Under the pieces are notes generated by a model. The model was given only the letters and a program-made list of their open reading frames with translations. It was not told where the DNA came from and ran no database searches. Positions 56,897 through 64,000 of a stretch of 64,000 nt of DNA are shown in pieces. Positions within the stretch are counted from its first letter, which is position 1, and every line of letters begins with the position of its first letter. The DNA is from Zygnema circumcarinatum. Taxonomy: Eukaryota > Streptophyta > Zygnematophyceae > Zygnematales > Zygnemataceae. The position numbers and the translations under genes are program-made. The stretch is taken from NCBI GenBank assembly GCA_037447605.1, contig CM074815.1:2374750-2438749 (forward strand), in the 5' to 3' direction.

Positions 56897-56982
56897 AGGG
56901 AGGGAGGGAGGGAGGGAGGGAGGGAGGGAGGGAGGGAGGGAGGAGGGAGGGAGGGAGGGAGGGAGGGAGGGAGGGAGGGAGT
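56897..56982 (+). repeat. (GGGA)n microsatellite upstream of kinase paralogue 4
   Basis: About 20 GGGA units with one interruption, ending about 60 bp before the start codon, so likely in the 5' UTR. It keeps frames on both strands open and creates spurious Gly/Arg/Glu- or Pro/Ser/Leu-rich proteins. Confidence 0.88.
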
Positions 56983-57040
56983 GAGGGCAGGGCGCGGCGG
57001 CGGGCGGGCGGGCGGGCGGGGCAGCCGCCGCAGCATTTCG

Positions 57041-60000
57041 ATGGTCCGACGTCTGCACACTTCGGACTCTTTGGAAAGTCGCAAACGCATGGAGGTCCAG
57101 GTGCAGCCGGACCGCAGCCTTTCGGCGAAGAGCGGGAGCGTGGCGATGGCGGTGGATGTACCGACGGAATGGCACGAGGAGGGGCAGCGCAGCGCGCAGC
57201 GGCTGGCGACGGGCATGCGGTTGACGGAGCGGCACGAGCAGCTGCTGAGTACGCCCTACGCGGACATGGAGCAGCACTACGCGCTGGGGGCTCAGCTAGG
57301 GGAGGGCATGGCGGGCGTAGTGCGCCGCTGCACTGACCGGCGCAGCGGGGAGACGCTTGCCTGTAAGACGCTCTCCAAACGTCGCATGGCGGATTTCGGC
57401 GAGATTGAAAGAGTGCGCACGGAGGTCCGCACCATGAAGCTCGCGGGGGCACACCCCGCCGTCGTGAGCGTGCGCTCTGTGCTTGAGGACGAAGAGGTGA
57501 GGAGAAGCCTCCCGCCGCAGGCCTCAAGCCCGCCTTACTTTAGCTCGCAGAGAGCTAATGAAGGGAGGGGATAGGACAGTGGGAGTGCAAGTGAAGCGAT
57601 AATAGAAGAGAAGCAGAATGTGAGAGTTGCGTTGCAAGTGTGCGTGGAAGTGGGAGTGGCGTGAGGGAACATGAGCATGAGAGTGAGAGTCTAGGGCATG
57701 CACCTTTCTTTCCGTGCGATGCAAACTCAATGTGCAGCGCAGCGTGAGACAGTTGGCATGCTCTACGAGATAGCACTGACAGGGTGCTGTTTTCATTTTG
57801 CCAGCACGTTCATATCATCATGGAGATGTGTGAAGGCGGAGACCTGTTTGACAGAATCAAGCAGCGGAGGCGGTACTCGGAAAAAGACGCTGCACGAGTG
57901 TGCCGCTCCCTCGCCTCCGTGGTCCAATACTGCCACTCCAAAGGCATCATGCACCGCGACCTGAAGCCCGAGAACGTCCTCCTCACCTCGGAACACTCGA
58001 ACACCGACATCAAGCTTGCGGACTTCGGACAGGCAGTCTTCTTCTCGCCCGGGACGAAGCTGACAGAAACAGTGGGAACTTTGTGAGTCCCCTCTTACTG
58101 CAGCTCCGCCCGTAGAGACCCCACGAGCCCTCATGCAGTAGCCGAAATCTCACCAAAATCATCCCCAAGTGTATTCTCGTTGGAGCAAAAGCCTCCCCAG
58201 ACGGGGGTTTGGTGGGTCGTGAATTGTGGCGTCCAAACGGCGGCCCCTGAACCCTTGCCGCCGGGCGGGCGGGCGCGCAGGTATTACATGGCCCCGGAGG
58301 TTTTGGCCTGCGCGTACGGCCCCGAGGCGGACGTGTGGAGTCTGGGAGTGGTCCTGTACGTCCTGCTCAGCGGGGGGCCGCCCTTCTATGGGAAGACGCA
58401 GCAGAGCACGATCGCTAAGATTCGCGGGGGAGTTTTGGACCTCGAGGGGGGGCCATGGCGGCACGTGTCCAGCGAGGCTAAGGACCTAGTGGCCAAAATG
58501 CTCTGCCCTGACCCTGCTCAGAGGATCACCGCACAGAAGGCCAAAGGTGGATTCCTTAAACCCTAAAACAGAAACCCTAAAACGCATGCAGTTGTATCGT
58601 AATGGTCACGAAGAAAGCGCAATGGATGTTAGCTGGAATCTTCGTTTTAGCTTCAAGGTGTAGTGTTCTGTTGCAGAAATGCATGTTCTGCTTTAAGGCT
58701 TATGATATGCTGGCAGGGAGTGCACGCCGCGTTCAGCACACTTGGTTGGTTTGCTGTCAAGGTAGGCAGGCTGCTGAGAGTTACGCTCGGTAGAACCCAG
58801 CCATTTTGCGCACCTTTTCCTCAGCTTTGACGCAAGCAGAGATCACTGAGAGTCCATCAGCTTGGAACAAACTCTCAACGTGATTAGGGTTTGATTCAGG
58901 TCCCCTGATTTTAGACTGAACATGCCTACCCATCCATCACATCATCCACACACGTGTGCTGAGCTACAGCAATTTGTCATTTTGACACGCATACTGCACA
59001 AATTGGGCTGTCGTACGTTGGAGGCCCTACGAGCTCAACCCTCACAGCAGCATTTACAACCTTCCTTTTTGGCTTCCTGCTAACTGCGATCCATATCTCA
59101 ATTTTCTCAGGGCATCCATGGATTCGCCAGCAGTGCCGGTGCGACATCAGCATACCCTCCACGCCGTCAATTCCGTCACCGCGGTCGGACGAGGATGAGA
59201 GCAGCAAGAGTTCCCACGACGGCGGGATGCCGACCAAATCGCCATTGCCACGACCTGCCTTCCCGCATATCATCATCCCCCCGAGCCCCTCCTTCCCCTT
59301 CTCCTTCCCCAGCACCCCTCAGCGGACGGTCCGGCAGTCGAGCAGCTCGCGCCATGGCGGCCTCTCGTCCGGGTGCCCCTGTCCTGGCCATGGCGGCCCG
59401 CGGGGGGCCATGGAATCCCCCAAAGGGCTTCCCCCCCAACCGCACTCGAGGGACATGCTCAAGTCGCCCGCTAAAAAGGTGCACTCCACGTGTACTTCGC
59501 TCTCTGATTTGGTGCAGCAAAGCCAAGTAACGTCGTCAGATACGGCTCCTTCCTCGAAGCAGTCGTCGCCGTGCAGCAATAATCATCCCCTAGAGATGCA
59601 TCAGCAGGGAAAGCCTGCAGAATCCTCCTCCGTAGCACAACTAATTCTGGCAGTGGCGCAACGGCTAAAGCAAGTGGAACAGGCAACCGGCTCCTTGCCT
59701 TTGTCGAACAACGGCAATGCAGGAGCGTGCACAGTCGGTACGTTCACTTTGCAAGCTTCAGAAGGTCAGAATTTGAGGCGGTGTTGTTCGCGTAGTGAAA
59801 ACAACTTTTTAAGCTGTGCATTTCTGGCAATGTGTTGTATGTACTCCCTTCCTTTGTCACTCGTACCCTCTGCCAGTTGTTCTGTTGCTCGCTGACTGCC
59901 GTCGCCTGTTCTTTAACTGATGAAAAATCACATTACTGATCAAGTTATTGTCGAACACACCTTGCGCTAATTCCTGCTACTTTGTGAGGACCCTGACGCT

Positions 60001-60098
60001 TTCAAACAATTGCCTTCCGTGCCGCAGAGTTCGAAGGTGGCTTAGTAGAGCTTCAGTACTTGGAGAGAGAAAGGCAGGTCCGCATTTCCTTCAAGTAA
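57041..60098 (+). CDS. CDPK-like protein kinase without EF-hands, paralogue 4 (five exons)
   Basis: Exons 57041-57496, 57805-58082, 58281-58546, 59111-59737 and 60028-60098, phases 0, 2, 1, 1, 565 residues. LSTPYADMEQHYALG replaces the HILGIPY motif of the others. Then come Gly loop [43 protein letters not shown] (Leu where the others have Pro), PEADVWSLGV and HPWIRQ. The tail is Ser/Pro-rich (208 codons in exon 4) with a final helix-like stretch LILAVAQRLKQVEQAT. The last exon GGLVELQYLERERQVRISFK matches the end of paralogue 1 in position, phase and pattern. A GTAAGG at 60095 overlaps the stop codon, so an extra exon is possible. The ATG at 57041 is the first after the GGGA tract. No EF-hands. 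Confidence 0.86.
58556..58583 (+). promoter_or_regulatory. Telo-box-like AAACCCTAAAA pair in intron 3 of kinase paralogue 4
   Basis: Three AAACCCTAAAA-like units just 3' of the exon 3 donor. They are intronic, so function is uncertain. Confidence 0.4.
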
Positions 60099-62820
60099 GG
60101 CTTCTGCGCTTACGATGTTCAATAAAATCAGTGGGGGAGGCCGATTCTGAGGATGACAACAGCGACCTCTAACTCGACCACTGCAATAAGTCGCTGCCTA
60201 CGTGCAGTGTTTCTCTCCATCTCTCGAAGGCGAGTCCTCCTGCTCGGCCCCCTCTTCCAGCAAGTTAGCCACTGCCCAGGATATGGAGAGTCCACCAAGT
60301 CCGCCCTCCCCGCTAGTAATAAAACTTTTACTCCGGATGGCGATCTGACCCGTGCACGTCCAACCGCAGAGGGCAGAGGACGGCGCGGATCCGTTCATTC
60401 GGAACCATCCAACGGCCCAGCGCGGGCCTGTAGAGCTTCCGGCTCCCTCCCTCCCTCCGGACTGTTCAGTATTGGCAAACGACACCAATCAGCACCCGCA
60501 AGATTTGGCTGTCTGCAAGTTGTTTATAAATAGAACACCAAACGTGTAGCTTTGGGAAATCCATTTAGCTGCTGATGAGGACAATAAAACCTCGTCTATG
60601 CCTTCTGATTTTTTTCAGGCTTGGAGTTTAACCAGAACTGCCATTTAATTGTTTCTTCAGTGCCATTTATACAGGAGAAGGTGCCTTTTTCAGAGATAAA
60701 TAGTATGGAGATGACATTGAGTATAGCAGCATGATCAGCACACCTCCCCCAAGCACAACGTATATGCTGGAAAGCGCAATGTATTTGACTTCTTAGACAT
60801 CTTTATGGTTACACTTTAAGACACGAAAAAATCTAGAAGCCTTAAGTGCCCTCCGTGGGACAGGGGGGTACGCCAAAAAAAGTCTGCTCGTGCCGAGCAC
60901 CTCAACCGTGCACCAGGTAATACGTACTGTCATTATCCTCAAAACTCGTATACATTTTGGCTGCAGTTTTGAAATGCAAAGTCCATTAACATTTCCTTGC
61001 AATGTTCGGAGTCTACGATCTGGCGAACACACACAGAGCGCGGTGATCCATGTCTAGAGATTCCAGAGCCATGTTTGCAAAACTGTAATACATATGCCAT
61101 TTTTCTCTCCATGATGTGTGATTGAGATTTGCAGCATCAAAACTATCTTCACTGTGCCCGCCCAGCCATTACAGCGTGGCTCATTCAAATTTAGCCTGTA
61201 TCCTGCTTGAGTCTTCTGAAAGCCAATGTTATCTTCTGTGTCTGACTGCTATATCAAACGTTTCACATTCAACTCAGTACTCTAGCTACGATGCAATACA
61301 TTCCATCCTTCCTCGAAATAAAATAAAAAAAATCTCGTGAAAATGAAAATGAAAATTCAATTTTGCTGACTCAACTCTTTAAAAGTATGAGCGCCTTTCA
61401 AACAAAAGCTTCTCAGAAAGGAGAGCACGTTACCCCAGATTGCACAAGTTAAGACGAGCGGTCTTATTCGCGGCACGTCGAGGCCACGATGTGCCATACC
61501 CATACTTCATCGAGCATCACAAATGGCCAGAGCCGTACAACATCCCCTTGCAGCCTGCACTGCTCGCGTCGCCGGCCGTACGAGTCCGTACGAGGCCGCG
61601 AAGGATGGCGCGAGAACACGCGCACAACGGAGCCGCGGGTCGATCTGCAGCGAGGGCAAGAGAGGGGCTCGTAACCTCGGGCTTAAAAGAATCTCCGCCC
61701 AGACAGAGCTTCTCTTCACCGGCCTTCAGAGCTGATGCGTTCCGGCATTGTGAGCTTCCATCATCGTTCATCACTTCCAGAATTCATAGCTTCCATTGTT
61801 TTTAGGAATCCAGCAAGATGTATTCCAACACCCGTGCATGGAGGCTTTCCACATTCATGCCATCCATAACAACGGCTTCTAAAAATCCATAACTTACAGC
61901 AGGCACAGCCTCCTGGGTCAACGGATTCCAGAATCCATGATTTGCAGCGACCATGGTTTTAGAAACGAATGAGTTCCAGTATCCATGGCCTCTGTCAGCT
62001 TGTTTTGGATGCAGCGTCCACGGCCTCCCTCCCCAAGGCGGAGCCATGGCGGCCGGGCCTCCCTGCGCTCTCTTCCTCCCTCCCTCGCTTAGCCGACGTG
62101 GAGGCGGTCAAGCGGCAAATTCCACGGCGCGACATTCGCGTTCGGCCGCCGCGCGCCGCAAGTGCGAATTCCAGTTTCCGCCGCGCGGCGCCACTCGCCC
62201 ACTGCTGGCGGACCTGGGATGCCACGTGGTGAGACCGCCAGGTGCCCCCGCGATCGCCCCCTGCAGTTCACTTTCCCGCTGCACGCTCAACAGCGCACAT
62301 GGAGCGGGCATGTGCCAGGGCGTGACGCGGTCGTACTCCCGGGAGTCCGTACCGTACGGCCTTGACCGAGCGGAGATCTCCGAAGACCGGCCCGGCCTGC
62401 CAGGTGGCGCGCAGGGGCGCCGCCAGGCTGGCACCGCCCGGCAAGGTCCCAGTTCCGCGGGGCCGGCCACGTGGCGTGAAATGGACTCGCGGAAGAAGCC
62501 CCGGAACGAGGTTCAACTCCGCCACGTGTCGCGTCAAGACGGGCCCACCGAGGTCCACGTCCAGCGCCGCCCGCGTCCTCCGCAGAGACGGGGCGGGTCC
62601 CGCCCCTCTCCCTCCCCTCCCCTTCCTCCCTCCCCTCCCTCGCGCTCTCGCGGGCGGGCGGGCGGGCGGCGGTCTCTCTATCGCGATGCCGCCCGGCAAG
62701 AAGATCCTCGTCGCTGCGGCGCGCGGCCGCCTCCCCGGCGCGCTATAAGCGGCGCGCGGTGGCCTCCCTCGGCGGACTGGCTGGCGAGGCGCAGCGCTTG
62801 CTCGCTGCTGCACGGGCGCC
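60099..62820. other. Intergenic region between kinase paralogues 4 and 5
   Basis: 2.7 kb. 60100-61500 includes AATAAA-like signals (60121, 60586) and AT-rich DNA. 61740-61985 has several short direct repeats around TTCCAGAATCCATGATT and TTCCAGTATCCATGG. 62040-62820 is GC-rich with CCACGTGG words (62222, 62469, 62523) and CCGTACCGTACGG at 62349. No gene is supported. Confidence 0.45.
61740..61985. repeat. Diffuse short direct repeats (TTCCAGAATCCATGATT-like)
   Basis: Words such as TTCCAGAATTCATAGCTTCC, TCTAAAAATCCATAAC, TTCCAGAATCCATGATT and TTCCAGTATCCATGG recur at roughly 40-70 bp spacing with CCATGGTTTTAG-like parts between. Likely a decayed tandem repeat. Confidence 0.5.
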
Positions 62821-64000
62821 ATGGCGCGGGCCGACGCTGAGCTCGCGCTGAGGCCTGCAAGCGCCACGTGGAGTGACCACCTCCTCCGGACAGACGTGGC
62901 GGAGGGAAACGGGTTGAGCATTTTCGGAATGGAGTACGACGACGTGGAGAGGGGCTACCGACTGGGCCCGGTGCTGGGCCGCGGCGTGATGGGCGTGGTG
63001 CGGCGGTGCGTGAGCGTGCGCACGGGCGAGGTGTTCGCCTGCAAGACGCTCTCCAAGCGCCGCATGACGTATGTTGCGGACGTTGAGGACGTGCGGGCGG
63101 AGGTGGCGGCGCTGAGCGCTGTCAGCGGCCACCCCGCTGTCGCAGCCGTGGAAGACGTGGTGGAAGACGAGGAGGTGAGGGAGGATGAATATGATCATGT
63201 TGATGGTCATGGTCGTAGTGGATGGAAGGAGTCAAACGCTAACTCACTTACATTTTATTTCTCACCCGGTGGGGCAGCAGTGGTTCCGTACCAGCTTCTT
63301 AAGAGAAAATAGCATCCATTTTTTTTCGTTCCATCCCCTCCTATTTCGGCTGCAGCTGTCTTGAGCCCGCATGCATCCCCAGGGCCCACATGTAGCAATG
63401 GTGCGCTGGAGTAGGACAAAGTCGCAAGGAAGCGAGTTCCCTATTGACGTTTTCCTTCTCCAAACCTCGCATGCTCCTGTTCTCGCATCACTTAACAAAA
63501 GGACATTATTGCGATGCAGAGCGTCCACATCATCATGGAGTTCTGCCAAGGGGGCAACCTCCTCGACCGCATCAAGCAGAGGCGGCGTTTCTCCGAGAGG
63601 TGCGCGGCGCAGGCGTGCCGCGCGCTGCTGTCGGCGGTGCGGCACTGCCACGCGCGGGGGGTCATGCACCGCGACCTCAAGCCCGAAAACGTCCTCCTCA
63701 CGTCGCTGCACTCCGACTCGGCCATCAAAGTGGCGGACTTCGGGCAGGCAGTCTTCTTCAGCCCTCGGCAAAAGCTGACCCAGGCAGTGGGAACCCCGTG
63801 AGCCGCCCTCTCCCTCCCCCTCCTGCGCGCACTCCTTCTCACATTTGGGCGTCCGCTTGGTCTTGCGCTCTCTGCCTTTCCCTCTGCATGTGATCCTGGT
63901 CCACCCTGTTGGGGTACATTGTTGCCTCGCCAGAACACCGGACGAACTCTCCGCTGACAGCCTAATGTTTGAAAACTCGCAGGTACTATGTAGCCCCGGA
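62821..64000 (+). CDS. CDPK-like protein kinase, paralogue 5, cut by window end
   Basis: Exons 62821-63174, 63520-63797, and a third beginning 63983 and running off the window, phases 0 and 2. The 278-bp exon 2 is exactly as in the other four. The leader is short (about 50 residues). SIFGMEYDDVERGYRLG precedes the Gly loop LGRGVMGVV, then ACKTLSK, a Glu/Asp-rich stretch at the exon 1 end (VEDVVEDEE), [19 protein letters not shown] and GTPYYVAPE at the edge. The tail cannot be seen. ATG in a GCCATGG context. Confidence 0.87.

Larger units (their letters stand above)
52937..57040. other. Intergenic region between kinase paralogues 3 and 4
   Basis: 4.1 kb, mostly GC-rich. Includes a MITE fragment (55291-55350), a copy of the 21060-21170 repeat (54286-54390), CCCT microsatellites (54970-54992) and a long GGGA microsatellite (56897-56982). 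A hydrophobic frame at 53404-53790 has no family match and I do not support it. The upstream 1 kb of paralogue 4 carries several CGTACG/GTACGG motifs (56232-56648). Confidence 0.45.

Noticed and set aside
56217-57527. A 436-codon minus-strand frame rich in Pro, Ser and Arg
   Set aside because: Antisense to exon 1 of kinase paralogue 4 and spans the GGGA microsatellite. The other strand carries the conserved kinase motifs.
61953-62840. A 295-codon plus-strand frame upstream of kinase paralogue 5
   Set aside because: Arg/Pro/Ser-rich from GC-rich DNA and overlaps the kinase start in another frame. No domain.
1-64000. CRISPR array, bacterial operon or phage content
   Set aside because: No regularly spaced short repeats with unique spacers. 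Genes are spliced and monocistronic, so the window is eukaryotic.

Overview
The window is nuclear eukaryotic DNA, most likely from the green lineage (a streptophyte alga or an early-diverging plant). The grounds are Ty1/copia retrotransposons with a plant-type initiator-tRNA primer site, spliceosomal genes with GTRAGT-like donors, CDPK-type kinases, and AAACCCT-type telomere-like motifs. I cannot name the species. There is one assembly gap (42991-43942).

Layout. 1-10604 is retrotransposon: a minus-strand copia element (5' LTR 3987-5012, broken polyprotein to position 1) is inserted in the reverse transcriptase of a plus-strand relative whose 3' end and LTR run to 6685. A rearranged inverted LTR with a tRNA-like SINE follows, then a second copia family (7526-10604). 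10605-11783 is a pyrimidine-only tandem array. 11784-12580 is a ~92-bp satellite carrying a palindrome in each unit. The remainder is genic, with short transposons between genes.

Genes. Five paralogous CDPK-like protein kinase genes without EF-hands lie at 16063-13291 (-), 32250-30159 (-), 50975-52936 (+), 57041-60098 (+) and 62821->64000 (+). They share identical splice positions: the HRD/DFG exon is 278 bp in all five and the next exon 266 bp in the four complete genes. An unrelated-looking single-exon kinase is at 38915-40123 (+). Between them are a gene of at least 15 exons for a lactate-racemase-like (DUF2088/LarA N-terminal) protein (about 25390-17776, -), a predicted secreted or membrane-anchored DOMON protein (46470-44129, -), and an unrecognised two-exon gene fragment (42588-41442, -).

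How they fit together. The kinase paralogues form a dispersed tandem family in two blocks of opposite orientation. Their N-terminal leaders and Ser/Pro-rich tails have diverged around a conserved catalytic core, and at least two members share a short C-terminal module. The LarA-like and DOMON genes show no evident functional link to the kinases. Exon coordinates come from reading frame and splice consensus by eye and have not been tested against transcripts.
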